Assembly (NCBI RefSeq): GCF_003013815.1
Contig: NZ_PRLH01000010.1
Span: 1 to 40,394, forward strand
Source: Cyanothece sp. BG0011
GTDB lineage: Bacteria > Cyanobacteriota > Cyanobacteriia > Cyanobacteriales > Microcystaceae
Length of the DNA stretch: 40,394 bases
Direction: 5' to 3'
The notes under the pieces were generated by a model. That model did not search any database and had not been told where the DNA came from. It worked only from the letters and a program-made list of their open reading frames with translations. Each line of letters starts with the position of its first letter. The stretch's first letter is position 1. A program made the translations under genes and the position numbers. Positions 1-9,352 of the stretch are shown piece after piece.

Positions 1-373
1 TACTATTAAAGATTAAAACAGTAGCACCAGGTTTACAAATCCGAAAAAGTTGTTCTCCCCATTGAAAACACCAATGCTCATAATCTAGAATATTCTCACG
101 GTTTCTTTGATACCATTTCTTATTACGAACTCCGCCAGCTAAACCACTACCATAGGGTATATTTTTAACCAATGTTTTGCTGTTTTTATTATTAACTTTT
201 TTCATACGTCTTTGAATTTCTGAGTTATCCCATTTATGACCAATAAATTCGTAATTGTAGGGAGGATCAGTAATACAAGCAGATACATAGTTGTTAGAAA
301 CTTTTTTCATTACCTCTCTACAGTCACCCATTAATATGCTATTGACTAATTCTTCTGACATAACTTTACTCAT
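1..373 (-). CDS. DNA methyltransferase (N6-adenine/N4-cytosine type), N-terminal part, cut by window edge
   Basis: An open frame on the minus strand starts with ATG at 373 (or ATG at 361, residue 5) and runs off the left edge, so only about 124 residues are visible. Residues 36-40 read DPPYN, the catalytic motif IV of amino-methyltransferases that modify adenine N6 or cytosine N4. It is preceded by ILMGDCREVMKKV, the usual lead-in strand and helix. Motif IV so close to the N-terminus, with no FxGxG motif before it, fits the beta arrangement, in which the SAM-binding motif lies in the missing C-terminal part. The family is clear; target specificity, and whether a restriction enzyme accompanies it, cannot be seen. 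No good Shine-Dalgarno precedes either start. Confidence 0.8.
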   Translation of the reverse strand, partial: MSKVMSEELVNSILMGDCREVMKKVSNNYVSACITDPPYNYEFIGHKWDNSEIQRRMKKVNNKNSKTLVKNIPYGSGLAGGVRNKKWYQRNRENILDYEHWCFQWGEQLFRICKPGATVLIFNS

Positions 374-480
374 TGTTTGATACTAATAGTATAATAGTAT
401 TTATTTTAGCAAAAACTAGAGTTAATACAATTTCTTATTTATTTGTTAATCTTTTTGAAACAGTTAGAACCTATATAAGT

Positions 481-511
481 TGTAAGGGCATAATATTATT
501 ATGCCCCTACA
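481..511. repeat. Palindromic intergenic repeat, GCATAAT family
   Basis: Near-perfect inverted repeat with arms TGTAAGGGCATAAT and ATTATGCCCCTACA (one mismatch). The same core recurs at 13156-13184, about 14082-14104, 15022-15042 and 15449-15467, always between genes. Likely a small non-autonomous repeat; it could also act as a transcript-end hairpin. Confidence 0.75.
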
Positions 512-546
512 ATGATTAAGCGTTAGTTAACCATTAGGAGTAAAAA

Positions 547-786
547 ATGTCTTGTGATCATCTCAAAGCATTAGATTTAGCTAAAGCAGGAAAATGGGAC
601 GAATCTCATGAAATTGTTCAATCTTATTCGGATAATCTATCTTGTCTCATTCACGGTTATTTACATCGAGTAGAAGGAGATTTAAGTAATGCTAAATATT
701 GGTATAATCGGGCAACAGAGCAAATGCCGAAGAATACCCTAGATGATGAGTTAAAACGTTTATATCAACTTGTAGAGTCTCATTAA
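547..786 (+). CDS. Small conserved helical protein, TPR-like, function unknown
   Basis: This 79-residue protein starts at an ATG preceded by AGGAG at normal spacing, which supports real translation. It looks all-helical. The pattern with ALDLAKAGKWDESHEIVQ and then GYLHRVEGDLSNAKYWYNRA resembles two consecutive tetratricopeptide-type helical hairpins (about residues 7-25 and 36-58), with the alternating small and aromatic residues typical of TPR packing. No signal peptide or membrane segment is present. I recognise the general type (short TPR-like proteins seen in several bacterial phyla) but no assigned function. It stands alone between a palindromic repeat and a convergent transporter gene. 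Confidence 0.7.
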   Translation: MSCDHLKALDLAKAGKWDESHEIVQSYSDNLSCLIHGYLHRVEGDLSNAKYWYNRATEQMPKNTLDDELKRLYQLVESH

Positions 787-813
787 TTTTATCGGGCTTT
801 TTCTCACAATAAA

Positions 814-849
814 GATAACTAAAAAATGGCTACTCATGATTTAGTTATC
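814..849. terminator. Inverted repeat between convergent genes
   Basis: Arms GATAACTAAA (814-823) and TTTAGTTATC (840-849) are perfect complements with a 16-nt loop. It lies between the ends of the small TPR-like gene and the convergent transporter gene, touching the latter's stop codon. There is no clear T-run, so a terminator role is plausible but unproven. Confidence 0.35.
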
Positions 850-1939
850 ACTCATTAGAGTTGTTAGACTTCCCATTATTTAAAATCGGTTTAATATCTT
901 GTTTAACCCAAGCTAATAGTAACTCATAACCCAAACTAAGGACTACCGGACCAATAAATAAGCCTAAAATTCCATGAAGAAGACTTCCTCCTAAAACACC
1001 GATAAAAATGATAAGAATAGGAACCGAGACACCTTGAGACATAAAAATCGGTTTAAGTATATTATCTATTAATGTGCAGAAAATTAGCCAAATCGTTAAT
1101 AATAATGCTTTGAGAGTTCCCATGGTGTACCAGGCAAAGATAATGGAGGGAAAAACGACTGGACCTAGGCCAATTTGAAGAATACATAAAACTAAAGATA
1201 GTACGGTTAATAAACCCGATAATGGCATTCCTGCAAGCATTAAACCAATACCAACGAGAAGACTTTGTATCAAAGAAACCCCAATAATACCCCGTGTTAC
1301 CCCTCGAATAGTAGCAGTAGCAAGTTGTAAAAATGCTTCCCCTTGTTGGGGTGTAATACGGATAAAAACTCGTTTAATTCTTCTGTTTAATTGTTTTGAA
1401 TTAATGGTTAAAATGCCGGCAACAATAATAGAGAGAATAAACTTCAATAAGACCAAACCCATATTACCAGCAAAAAATAATAAGTTTTTTGCTAATCCTT
1501 CTAATTGGGGTTGAAATTTACTTAATGCTGATACTAAATTATTTGATGCTGAGGTCCAAAGTTGATCAATATAGTTTCCGAGAATCGGCCATTTTTCCAC
1601 CCCTTCCGGGGGAGGAGGAACCTTTAAGCTACCAGAAGCAATATTATCAGCAAAGGTTTGAGCATTGCCAACAAAAATAGTGGCCACAAAACTCACTGGT
1701 CCGACAATGACGGCAATACCCAATAAAATAAGCAGAACTCCGGCTAATTTCCTACGGCCTCCTAAACGGTTTTTTAACCACAAAAAAACAGGGAAAATAG
1801 CGATCGCCAAAATAATTCCCCACAGCAGAATACCCAAAAAAGGACGAATAAGGAGAAAACACCAAAAAATCAATAATCCAATCAGAAATAATCTGATCAG
1901 TAAATCGACAATTTCAATAAAATTAAAACGATTGCCCAT
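848..1939 (-). CDS. AI-2E family transporter (UPF0118/PerM-like membrane protein)
   Basis: A 363-residue polytopic membrane protein. Two hydrophobic segments lie close together near the N-terminus (about residues 12-65), a third at about 70-90, a long soluble stretch follows (about 90-155), and four or five more segments fill the C-terminal half. This is the layout of the AI-2E/UPF0118 exporter family, as is the C-terminal part with the LKPIFMSQG and GLFIGPVVLSLGYEL motifs. Members move diverse small molecules; few substrates are established and a quorum-signal role is not implied here. The length is normal. It is a monocistronic minus-strand gene with ppc upstream on the same strand (72 nt gap), so co-transcription with ppc is possible. 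Confidence 0.9.
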   Translation of the reverse strand: MGNRFNFIEIVDLLIRLFLIGLLIFWCFLLIRPFLGILLWGIILAIAIFPVFLWLKNRLGGRRKLAGVLLILLGIAVIVGPVSFVATIFVGNAQTFADNIASGSLKVPPPPEGVEKWPILGNYIDQLWTSASNNLVSALSKFQPQLEGLAKNLLFFAGNMGLVLLKFILSIIVAGILTINSKQLNRRIKRVFIRITPQQGEAFLQLATATIRGVTRGIIGVSLIQSLLVGIGLMLAGMPLSGLLTVLSLVLCILQIGLGPVVFPSIIFAWYTMGTLKALLLTIWLIFCTLIDNILKPIFMSQGVSVPILIIFIGVLGGSLLHGILGLFIGPVVLSLGYELLLAWVKQDIKPILNNGKSNNSNE

Positions 1940-2011
1940 AAAAAAAATTGATAATCAGTCATAAATAATTAATTATACCGATCATCAATTTTAATATCTA
2001 TTTTTATTCCA

Positions 2012-5000
2012 TCAACCAGTATTCCGCATACCAGCAGCAATACCATTAATGGTTAACAATGCACCCCGTAATAATTCTTCTTTGGAGTAACGGAAATGAA
2101 TGACCCCAGACTCTGCTTGACGGGTATATTGACGTAACCGTTTTAAGAGAGACACTTGTAAGAAACCGAGCGGAACAATGGTTCCATTTCTTAACTGTAC
2201 TGATCGCTGTAAACCGGCATCGCCTTCTAATAATTTCGGTTGTTCATTAATGCTTAAAATGATGTCACGAGTCCGATGATACTCTTGGGAAATTTGCCCG
2301 AATACCTTTTCAAATCGTTCTATATCTTCTGGTTGAGAGAGTTCTTCAACATAGTGGTGAGCAATTTGTAAATCCACTTTAGAAAGGGTCATTTCTACTT
2401 TAGAAATTACCATTTTAAAGAACGGCCATTTCAAGTAAAAATATCTCAGTAACTTCAAATTTTCATCCGGTTGTTGTTGCAAAAAGCTTTCTAATGCGGT
2501 TCCCACTCCATACCAAGCCGGCAAAAGAAAACGACTTTGAGTCCAACTAAACACCCAAGGAATTGCCCGTAAGGTACTTAAATCTTTTTTACCACTTTTG
2601 CGTCTAGCCGGACGAGAACTAATCTGTAATTGGCTAATTTCGGGGATAGGGGTAACGGATAGGAAGAAGTCTAAGAAGTCTGGTTGTTCATAAATCAAAC
2701 TCCGATAGGCTTTTCTGGCACTACTGGCCAACTCTTCCATAATTTCGTTCCAAGGAACAATATCATCGAACCCACTGCCCAGCAAACTCGCTTGAATCAC
2801 TGCCGTGGTTGCCGTTTCTAGGTTATATAAAGCCAGTTCTGGTAAGGAGTATTTAGACGCTAACACTTCCCCTTGTTCGGTGATTTTGATGCGTCCGTTA
2901 ATGGTGCCGGTGGGTTGGGCTAAAATAGCGGCGTAAGCAGGACCCCCACCGCGTCCCACGGAACCCCCACGACCATGAAATAGTCTTAAGGCTAAACCGT
3001 AGGGTTCTGCCACTTTTTGTAAGGATTTTTGGGCCTTATGAATTTCCCAGTTACTGCTTAAGAAACCAGAATCTTTATTACTGTCGGAATAACCGACCAT
3101 AATTTCTTGTAGGTTGGCTGGTTGTAACTCAGGGGGGGATAATTTGTCTTTTTTAGCTTCGTCTAAGTAGTCGTAACCCCCGGCCAAAGCAGCCCGATAT
3201 AAGGGTAACTTAAACAACGCATCCATAATCTCTGGGGCCCGTTTTAAGTCGTCTACCGTCTCAAATAGGGGAACAATACGGATGGTGGTGGTACTGGTGC
3301 CGGGGTCGTAAAGTCCTGCTTCTTTGGCTAATAACAATACTTCTAACACATCGCTGACATCGTTGGTCATGCTGATGATATAGGTTTGACAAATTTCGAC
3401 ACCAAACTCTTGCTGAAGATAGCGCAACATCCGCATGGTTTCAATGGTTTCGATGGTTTTCTCATCGAATGGCATTTCCATGGGAATCAGAGGACGACGG
3501 GTTTGTAGTTCTCCAATTAACCAATTGACCTTTTCTGTCTCCGATAGTTCGCCATAGGGACGGGGTAAGACGTTTAAATAATTGGCAATGACTTCGATGG
3601 TTTCCGAGTGACGGGAAGATTCTTGACGGAAATCGAGTTGAGTGAGGGTAAAGCCGAACATTTGCGCTTGAAAAATGAGATTTTCAAGGGCTTGGCATTT
3701 TAAGCCAGTTTCTTCTAAATTCCGCTTAATCAGTTGTAATTCTGCTTCAAATTCTGCCCCAGAATGGTAGATATTGGCGGGGGTTTCTTCGGTTAAAATT
3801 TGTCGTTTTTCTGGGTTGGCCAGATGGTTGTTGCGATCGCGGGTGGTTTCTAAGCGTTTTTCGATATAAGCTAATTTGAGACGATAGGGTTCTTGACGAT
3901 AACGGATGGCTAAGTCATCATAAATTTCAGGCATAGCCACGCGATCGCGTTCTAAGGAGTCGAGGAGATCCTGAGAGACATTACTCCAATGCAAGGATGA
4001 GCTTAAAATCTCGGTTAAGTCTTCAACCGCCATTAAATATTTTTCTAAAATTAGATTACGTTGATAACAAGCGGTTCGCCAGGTTACGTCTGGGGTGACA
4101 AAGGGGTTACCATCGCGATCGCCTCCTACCCACGATCCAAAGCGACAGAAGTTATTATGTGGGGGTTTAATTCTGGGAAAATTGGCTTTTAGAGCCTGTT
4201 GTAGTCGTTGAGACAGTTGGGGCAGTGCGTCACATAATACTTCATCGAAATAGTGTAACGTATAATCGACTTCGTCAAGAACACTGGGTTTAAACTGATG
4301 CAACTCATCAGTCCGCCACCAGAGACGGATCTCTTCGTTGAGTTGCTCAATAATCGATTCTGCTTCCCAGGAACTGCTTAGCCCCATGCCCCGAAACGCC
4401 TCTTCTGCTTGGTCTAAACGTCTCAGTAAGGTAGCGATGCGTCTTTGTTTGAGGCGGATAGTATGACGAACAATTTCCGTGGGGTGAGCGGTAAAAACGA
4501 GGCGGATATCCAGTTGTTCTAATAACCGTTGAATTTGTTGGGGGGGGACATTTAACCGTTTTAATTGGGGGAATAACCAGTGAAAGGTTCCGCCTTTTTC
4601 TTGATTTTCCGTGCCTCCCACTAAGGCTTTTTCTAATAAATCGGCTCCTACCGAACCATTCCCCTTATTTTCTTCGGTGGCGTGGTTGTTTCGGGCTTTT
4701 TCTGATTCTTGATAGGTTGCCCGTCGGTTTAATTGTTGATCCCTTTGTTCGTAATGTTGTTCAACAATATTGATTAATTGAAAATAGAGGGCAAACGCTC
4801 TGGCTGCGCGGATGGCCTCGTTAAGTTCTAACCCTTCGATGAGTTCATTGATAGAGGTTTTCGGTTTATCGGTAACTTGTCCTTCCGGCGAGCAAATTTT
4901 TCGTAAGTTCTCCAATAGGTCCACTAATTCTTGACCACATTCAGCCTTTAATACTGATTCCCATAAACTTTCGACTAATTTTAGACGCTGACGTAAGAAG

Positions 5001-5062
5001 AGATCCGATGTTGAAAAAATGTTAACCTCTCCAACTGTGGACTGTAATGATTCAAGAAGCAT
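2012..5062 (-). CDS. ppc: Phosphoenolpyruvate carboxylase
   Basis: PEPC adds bicarbonate to PEP to give oxaloacetate, the main anaplerotic CO2-fixing step in cyanobacteria, which lack a complete conventional TCA cycle. With the ATG at 5062 the protein has 1016 residues; a TTG four codons upstream (5074) is also open, but ATG is preferred. Family landmarks are intact: FTAHPTE (about residues 190-196) with the catalytic His, the [10 protein letters not shown] active-site motif, [10 protein letters not shown], the catalytic loop [13 protein letters not shown], and the conserved C-terminus GMRNTG, which forms part of the active site and allosteric region. A low-complexity insert near residues 115-155 resembles the variable linker of other cyanobacterial PEPCs. 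The N-terminus lacks the serine phosphorylation motif of plant enzymes. Confidence 0.98.
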   Translation of the reverse strand: MLLESLQSTVGEVNIFSTSDLFLRQRLKLVESLWESVLKAECGQELVDLLENLRKICSPEGQVTDKPKTSINELIEGLELNEAIRAARAFALYFQLINIVEQHYEQRDQQLNRRATYQESEKARNNHATEENKGNGSVGADLLEKALVGGTENQEKGGTFHWLFPQLKRLNVPPQQIQRLLEQLDIRLVFTAHPTEIVRHTIRLKQRRIATLLRRLDQAEEAFRGMGLSSSWEAESIIEQLNEEIRLWWRTDELHQFKPSVLDEVDYTLHYFDEVLCDALPQLSQRLQQALKANFPRIKPPHNNFCRFGSWVGGDRDGNPFVTPDVTWRTACYQRNLILEKYLMAVEDLTEILSSSLHWSNVSQDLLDSLERDRVAMPEIYDDLAIRYRQEPYRLKLAYIEKRLETTRDRNNHLANPEKRQILTEETPANIYHSGAEFEAELQLIKRNLEETGLKCQALENLIFQAQMFGFTLTQLDFRQESSRHSETIEVIANYLNVLPRPYGELSETEKVNWLIGELQTRRPLIPMEMPFDEKTIETIETMRMLRYLQQEFGVEICQTYIISMTNDVSDVLEVLLLAKEAGLYDPGTSTTTIRIVPLFETVDDLKRAPEIMDALFKLPLYRAALAGGYDYLDEAKKDKLSPPELQPANLQEIMVGYSDSNKDSGFLSSNWEIHKAQKSLQKVAEPYGLALRLFHGRGGSVGRGGGPAYAAILAQPTGTINGRIKITEQGEVLASKYSLPELALYNLETATTAVIQASLLGSGFDDIVPWNEIMEELASSARKAYRSLIYEQPDFLDFFLSVTPIPEISQLQISSRPARRKSGKKDLSTLRAIPWVFSWTQSRFLLPAWYGVGTALESFLQQQPDENLKLLRYFYLKWPFFKMVISKVEMTLSKVDLQIAHHYVEELSQPEDIERFEKVFGQISQEYHRTRDIILSINEQPKLLEGDAGLQRSVQLRNGTIVPLGFLQVSLLKRLRQYTRQAESGVIHFRYSKEELLRGALLTINGIAAGMRNTG

Positions 5063-5568
5063 AACCAGTAGCAACCTCGAGGGACGTTTTTCGATTTCAT
5101 TGGCAAGGTTAGATAATAAAACCCACCCGAATTGTCATTATGTCAGTGTCATCTGATGGATTTTTCTGACATAGACCGAGAAGTTCAACCTTAAGGGGGT
5201 TGATTCCCTTAGTTAGAATATCGTTATTAACTACCAACCCCCCTTATTTTATCGATTCTTTTCTCATTTCGGATAAGTTCTCAAGAAGTTATGGGGAAAT
5301 TTTAATGATACTTTAACAAGCTATCATCTCTCAGCCATCAGCCTAGGTGCGCTTTTCATATAACACTGACTGCTGAACCCTGATGACTAAATGCTTTTTT
5401 CGGGAGCAAAAAGTTCTGTTCAAAAAAGGGATAAGTCTATATGGACTCGACAACATTAGGGTATTCTGGCGAGATCACGATAAAATATCAACTACAATAG
5501 AAATAGATAAAGAAAATTTTATAGTAAGTTATTAAGCTCTACCTACCCATCGATACGGACAAGATTAC
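5063..5568. other. Intergenic region between divergent ppc and ccmO
   Basis: About 500 nt with no convincing gene. It holds the promoters of the divergent ppc and ccmO genes, although I cannot pick a consensus promoter with confidence (TACAAT at 5493-5498 is a possible -10 for ccmO). An imperfect hairpin with arms AAGGGGGTTG near 5193-5202 and CAACCCCCCTT near 5236-5246 is visible. The stretch at about 5325-5395 is a dispersed repeat, reported separately. Confidence 0.5.
5325..5395. repeat. Dispersed GCTGAAC-type intergenic repeat, copy 1
   Basis: Read on the minus strand this stretch contains GGGTTCAGCAG, then CAGTGTTATATGAAAAGCGC, then GGCTGATGGCTGAGAG. The same order (GTTCAGCAG, CAGTGTTATGAGAATA, GCTGATGGCTGATAGC) occurs on the plus strand at about 11120-11218. 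Both ends are mutually inverted (GTTCAGC/GCTGAAC), as in small foldback repeats. Confidence 0.55.
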
Positions 5569-6393
5569 ATGACCAGCCTTGCCAAGTCTAACCACCGTTA
5601 TGCTCCACAACCTCGCATGAAATCATCCCACTTACCCAGTGATAGCGCACTTGGCCTGATTTCTACCCATAGTTTTCCGGCCATTGTGGGAACCGCCGAT
5701 ATGATGCTCAAATCAGCAGAAGTCACCCTAGTGGGCTATGAAAAAATTGGCAGTGGACACTGTACCGCCATTGTACGGGGTAAAGTGGCTAATGTTCGTC
5801 TGGCTGTAGAAGAAGGGGCAAAAACTGCCGAAAAATTCGGTCAATTAATTTCTAAGTTGGTTATTGCTCGCCCCATGCCCAATTTAGAGGCCGTTTTCCC
5901 TATTGGTAGTCATTTAGTGGAAATTGCTCAACAACAACAGGGTTACAGTCGTCTCAGTAATCGTTCCATTGGACTCCTCGAAACCAGAGGTTTTCCGGCT
6001 ATGGTAGGGGCTGCTGATGCCATGTTAAAATCGGCTGATGTTCAGTTGGCCTCTTACGAAATTATTGGGGATGGACTCTGTACTGCCATTATTCGCGGTT
6101 CCGTGGCTAATGTTGCCGTCGCTATCGAAGCCGGAATGCACGAAGCGGAGAAAATTGGCGAATTACACGCCATGATGGTTATTCCCAGACTCCTAGAAGA
6201 TTTAGAACATACCCTACCGGTGGCCACTTACTGGCGCGATGAAACTGAACCCTTACCCATGTTAATGCCTACCCCCGTCAGACAACATCAACGGGAATTA
6301 ATCGCTTTACCCGAACTAGAGAAAAAGCCTTTAGTGATGAAAAAGCCGGCCGAAATTGAGGAAACCATTGACATTGAAGAAGAAAACCCTTAA
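5569..6393 (+). CDS. ccmO: Carboxysome shell protein CcmO (tandem BMC domains)
   Basis: CcmO is a beta-carboxysome shell component built from two fused bacterial-microcompartment (BMC) domains, so that a trimer mimics the hexagonal CcmK tile. The 274-residue protein shows this: BMC 1 spans about residues 27-111 and BMC 2 about 133-218, each opening with a GL(I/L) strand and F-P-A-(I/M)-V-G. The pore-side loops are GSGHC (61-65) and GDGLC (167-171). A 26-residue N-terminal extension and a C-terminal tail of about 55 residues, rich in Pro and Glu, are typical of CcmO. No other ccm gene is nearby, as in cyanobacteria where ccmO is separate from ccmKLMN. Its stop codon directly abuts that of the convergent gene. 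Confidence 0.95.
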   Translation: MTSLAKSNHRYAPQPRMKSSHLPSDSALGLISTHSFPAIVGTADMMLKSAEVTLVGYEKIGSGHCTAIVRGKVANVRLAVEEGAKTAEKFGQLISKLVIARPMPNLEAVFPIGSHLVEIAQQQQGYSRLSNRSIGLLETRGFPAMVGAADAMLKSADVQLASYEIIGDGLCTAIIRGSVANVAVAIEAGMHEAEKIGELHAMMVIPRLLEDLEHTLPVATYWRDETEPLPMLMPTPVRQHQRELIALPELEKKPLVMKKPAEIEETIDIEEENP

Positions 6394-7053
6394 TTACTGC
6401 TGCCCGTTCCCTTTTCCCTGTTCCCTCACATCAGACAGGTGAGTTCGTTGTATTAATCCTGTGATCATGGCCAGGACAAAAACCCCCAATAAAGCTAACC
6501 CTAACAAGAGTTTTCCCCCTTCTAATAGCCCAGCCCCTAGGGCGACGATAGGGGGGTTAGAAATGGCAATACTGATCACCAATGCCGGGGCAAATTTAAA
6601 CCAAGGGGCTTTTGTTAAACCGACACCATAGCAAACAAAGTCAAAAAACCCTGTCATTAAACAGCCGGTTAGTAAGAAAAAATTCCGTTCTAAGTGACGT
6701 TGACTTAACCTATCAATTCGGTCAATAAATTTTACGCCTACCACTCGCTCAACTAAGGTGCGGCCATATCGTCTTGATAAAAAGAAGCTTAACGAACAAG
6801 AGAGTAAATCAGCAATACAAATGACTAAAAGACCTTGGGTAAAGCCTAATAATGCCCCCGATAACACAGAATAGGCGGTTCCTGGTAAGGCCGGAATGAC
6901 GACACTGGTAAACCGTAGCAGAAAAATTCCTAACGGGGCCCACACCCCCAACCGTTCCACTTGTTGCCGTAATTGGGTGATACCGTAATGATTAACCAGC
7001 CAAATTACCAAAATTACCAACGCTGCGATCGCTATAAACTTTAATATTTTCAT
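6394..7053 (-). CDS. TVP38/TMEM64-family (VTT domain) membrane protein
   Basis: A 219-residue integral membrane protein with an N-terminal membrane segment (about 5-22) and several more. The segment at about 45-75 carries FTSVVIPALPGTAYSVLSGA, the re-entrant helix motif of the VTT/DedA superfamily (PF09335), and a second re-entrant-like stretch occurs at about 160-175. DedA-type proteins are linked to lipid scrambling and membrane homeostasis in other organisms; the substrate here is unknown. Its ATG lies one nucleotide after the stop codon of the MidA-like methyltransferase gene (TAA-T-ATG), so translation is probably coupled. It ends exactly next to the ccmO stop with no intergenic base, so opposing transcripts must overlap unless termination occurs inside a gene. 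Confidence 0.88.
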   Translation of the reverse strand: MKILKFIAIAALVILVIWLVNHYGITQLRQQVERLGVWAPLGIFLLRFTSVVIPALPGTAYSVLSGALLGFTQGLLVICIADLLSCSLSFFLSRRYGRTLVERVVGVKFIDRIDRLSQRHLERNFFLLTGCLMTGFFDFVCYGVGLTKAPWFKFAPALVISIAISNPPIVALGAGLLEGGKLLLGLALLGVFVLAMITGLIQRTHLSDVREQGKGNGQQ

Positions 7054-7054
7054 A

Positions 7055-8191
7055 TTACATCAGGTTTTCTTTCAAACCTTTGAGGGATTGATTGTTATCT
7101 ATTTTTTTGCTTTGAATTAACACTTTAAACCCGCCTAAACCAGTGGGATTAATTAATTGATGTAGGGCATCTCGACGCTGCAAAATTTGGGGTAAACTAT
7201 AATGACCATTGGACAATGCTGCTAAGCGATCGCCCAGTCCTAAGGCCATTAAAAATAAGCCTTGTTGGGTCAATCCGACTGTTTCTAATCCTAACAAGTT
7301 TCCCTGTTTTTCTAAGGCGGTAAAATCCACATGAGCCGTCATATCTTGTTCTCCTAAATTGACATAGGGATTATGATGATGACGATGTTTATAATAACAG
7401 TTTAGGGTTCCTTGATACCGTTGGGCATGATAATATTTTGAAGCATCATAACCATAATCTATAGTTAATACATAACCTATATTGAGTTTTTCTGAAACAA
7501 TTTTTAACCAATCTAAAGCTTTTAAATTAACTTCTGTCCGATAGTTTTCTGGATAGTTATCTTTGGTGATATCGATATCGATTAATTTAAAATAGTCTAA
7601 CAACTGAGGGGTTGATATTTCTTCAGCAATTTCTTTTAGTTGGTTATCTTGCCAAGTGACATATATTTCTTTTAACTGTTTATTTTGTTTGGTTACTTTA
7701 TGAACAGGAAAAGCATCAATCAATTCATTACTAAAAATACAGCCAGTGATTGAGTTTTTAGGAATATCTTGCCAAGATTTCCAGGTTATTTTATCAAAAT
7801 CTTTTAACTTATTTTGCTGTTCTTTAATTAATGCCTGTGATTCTTCTATGATTATGTAATGAACTTGGTGATAAAAATTAGAATGTTTTTCTTTCAAATA
7901 GGTTAAAATATCAGCGGCTAAATTACCTGTTCCTGCGCCAACTTCTATTAAATTAAAAGAATCAGAATAAGTTAAAAATTCTGACATTTCTTTAAACTGT
8001 TCTGCTAATAATTCACCAAAATCTGAGCCTAGGGAAGAAGCGGTAAAAAAATCCCCTTCAGAGCCAATGTTGACCTTTCCCGAACTATAATAACCTTGCT
8101 CTGGATGATATAAAACCAAGTTCATATAATCAGCAAAAGTAATACGCTGATTGGGACTATTTTCAATGGTATCAATAATAATTTCTAACAT
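7055..8191 (-). CDS. SAM-dependent methyltransferase, MidA/NDUFAF7 family (DUF185)
   Basis: This 378-residue protein has the family N-terminus ITFADYMNLVLYHPEQGYY followed by the GDFFTASSLGSDFGELLAEQ segment, and the SAM-binding glycine loop EVGAGTGNLA at about residues 87-96. Family members in mitochondria (NDUFAF7) dimethylate an arginine of the 49-kDa subunit of complex I. Cyanobacterial NDH-1 has the homologous NdhH subunit, so a role in NDH-1 maturation is a reasonable inference, not something the sequence proves. It is the first gene of a likely two-gene operon with the VTT membrane protein. The start ATG at 8191 follows a palindromic repeat. Confidence 0.9.
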   Translation of the reverse strand: MLEIIIDTIENSPNQRITFADYMNLVLYHPEQGYYSSGKVNIGSEGDFFTASSLGSDFGELLAEQFKEMSEFLTYSDSFNLIEVGAGTGNLAADILTYLKEKHSNFYHQVHYIIIEESQALIKEQQNKLKDFDKITWKSWQDIPKNSITGCIFSNELIDAFPVHKVTKQNKQLKEIYVTWQDNQLKEIAEEISTPQLLDYFKLIDIDITKDNYPENYRTEVNLKALDWLKIVSEKLNIGYVLTIDYGYDASKYYHAQRYQGTLNCYYKHRHHHNPYVNLGEQDMTAHVDFTALEKQGNLLGLETVGLTQQGLFLMALGLGDRLAALSNGHYSLPQILQRRDALHQLINPTGLGGFKVLIQSKKIDNNQSLKGLKENLM

Positions 8192-8208
8192 AGATTGAAC
8201 CTAAACTG

Positions 8209-8230
8209 TAGGGTGGGCAATGCCCACCTT
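8209..8230. repeat. GGTGGGC palindromic repeat, copy 1
   Basis: GGTGGGCAATGCCCACC at 8212-8228 is a perfect inverted repeat around one central base. It belongs to a family with copies near 20537, 25109 and 32566, all between genes. Confidence 0.7.
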
Positions 8231-8239
8231 GCTCAATAA

Positions 8240-8752
8240 TTAATTTGATTGAAACTCCTGTCTAATGGTTTCAATTCGTTCACGATTTACCCCTAAATCA
8301 GACTCTCCTAAACGAGAAGCCGAACGAACATCAATAACCCCTTGATTTTCATTAACAAAAAATTCTACATCATCAACAAACCCCATCCAATGACTGGTAA
8401 ATTGAGCATAAAGATAATTATCAGTTCCCGAAATAATTTCAGTTCTTTCTTGTTGATTAAGGATGTCCTTTAATTGTGCGATCGCTTCAATACTATTCCC
8501 TTTATAGGTTAAAGGTTTAATAGAATGTTCTGCATCGGTGCTTTGAGAATTCACACAATTGGGGGTACTCGGACAAGGATGTAACTTTCCATCGGTTACC
8601 CCTAAATTATCGGGTTGGTTCCCGGCAAAAACCGTAGGAACATCAGGCAAAAATACCCTAACCCCTATCCAAATAACAATGACAGCGAGAAAAATAACGA
8701 GGCCTAGCAAGCCGAAATTAAGAGACTTCGAGGTATCTTTAGTGACAGACAT
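8240..8752 (-). CDS. DUF1499 domain protein, membrane-anchored
   Basis: I chose the ATG at 8752 (170 residues) over the TTG at 8770. Residues about 13-35 form one hydrophobic segment, probably an uncleaved anchor or signal sequence. The rest is the DUF1499 domain: LHPCPSTPNCVNSQ near the start with its paired cysteines, then a central SHWMGFVDDVEFF stretch and the closing VRSASRLGESDLGVNRERI motif. Members of this family are small secreted or membrane-bound proteins of unknown biochemical function, common in cyanobacteria and plastids. The gene stands alone, divergent from the next small gene. Confidence 0.85.
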   Translation of the reverse strand: MSVTKDTSKSLNFGLLGLVIFLAVIVIWIGVRVFLPDVPTVFAGNQPDNLGVTDGKLHPCPSTPNCVNSQSTDAEHSIKPLTYKGNSIEAIAQLKDILNQQERTEIISGTDNYLYAQFTSHWMGFVDDVEFFVNENQGVIDVRSASRLGESDLGVNRERIETIRQEFQSN

Positions 8753-8858
8753 GAGGAAATAATGACCCAATAACGCGCTTAACTACTTAAATTAACTTAA
8801 CATTTAAAAGGAGGTTATTCGCCTCAGAGTCAGTTTAAAGTTAACAAGGAGGATTATC

Positions 8859-9068
8859 ATGTTTCTCGATGAATTACAACCCATTTTCAAAGAATTTTTA
8901 CAGCAACCCCTCGCTTTTACTGGGGGGCTGGTTTCTGGCACGCTCAAGCTCAAACTTTCAGAAGATCCCTTAAAAAGCTGGCTACAACAACAAGGCATGA
9001 CCGACTTTACCTATACCGATCATACAAAAGATAACGGTAGCGGTCCTCAAACCATTTCTATTGATTAA
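8859..9068 (+). CDS. Small conserved protein of 69 residues, function unknown
   Basis: It starts with ATG preceded by AAGGAGG at ideal spacing, one of the strongest ribosome binding sites in the window, so it is very likely translated. The product is a small soluble protein: helical N-terminus (FLDELQPIFKEFLQQPLAF), a glycine turn, a predicted amphipathic segment (LKLKLSEDPLKSWLQQQGM) and a polar tail with DHTKDNGSGPQ. I do not recognise a domain with a known function. A hairpin follows it. An overlapping frame on the opposite strand lacks such signals and was rejected. Confidence 0.75.
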   Translation: MFLDELQPIFKEFLQQPLAFTGGLVSGTLKLKLSEDPLKSWLQQQGMTDFTYTDHTKDNGSGPQTISID

Positions 9069-9077
9069 GTCGACTAT

Positions 9078-9113
9078 GAGGGGATAGTAATTCTACAATT
9101 AACCTATCTCCTC
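9078..9113 (+). terminator. Hairpin after the 69-residue gene
   Basis: Arms GAGGGGATAG (9078-9087) and CTATCTCCTC (9104-9113) pair with one G-U. Position just after the stop codon suggests a transcript end; there is no long T-run. Confidence 0.4.
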
Positions 9114-9352
9114 TGACTCTCTACACTTATAGCAGTCGAAGCATAAGGTAGGACATCCTCAACTGTCGAAACTTAGTCTCAGCTTACTTTTGCCTTTTGC
9201 ATGAGTGCCTTTTGCCTTTCGCGTAGTGGTATACCTGTTACTTTGAGACAAAATTGGGGAATATTAAAACTAGATGACCGAAGGACGGTAATCTTGACCC
9301 CTTTTTGCATCCGATTGGTCAAACTCCATAATTGTGACATCGGTAAGAGTGA

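Noticed and set aside
848-1939. Quorum-sensing AI-2 exporter
   Set aside because: The family name is historical; nothing in the sequence or neighbours (no luxS or lsr genes) indicates AI-2 transport.
1665-1964. 99-codon plus-strand frame opposite the AI-2E family gene
   Set aside because: Lys/Ile/Arg-rich product typical of the antisense of a hydrophobic membrane protein; the reverse gene is well supported.
8804-8998. 64-codon minus-strand frame overlapping the small gene at 8859-9068
   Set aside because: The plus-strand gene has AAGGAGG at ideal spacing; the minus frame has neither start signal nor sensible composition.
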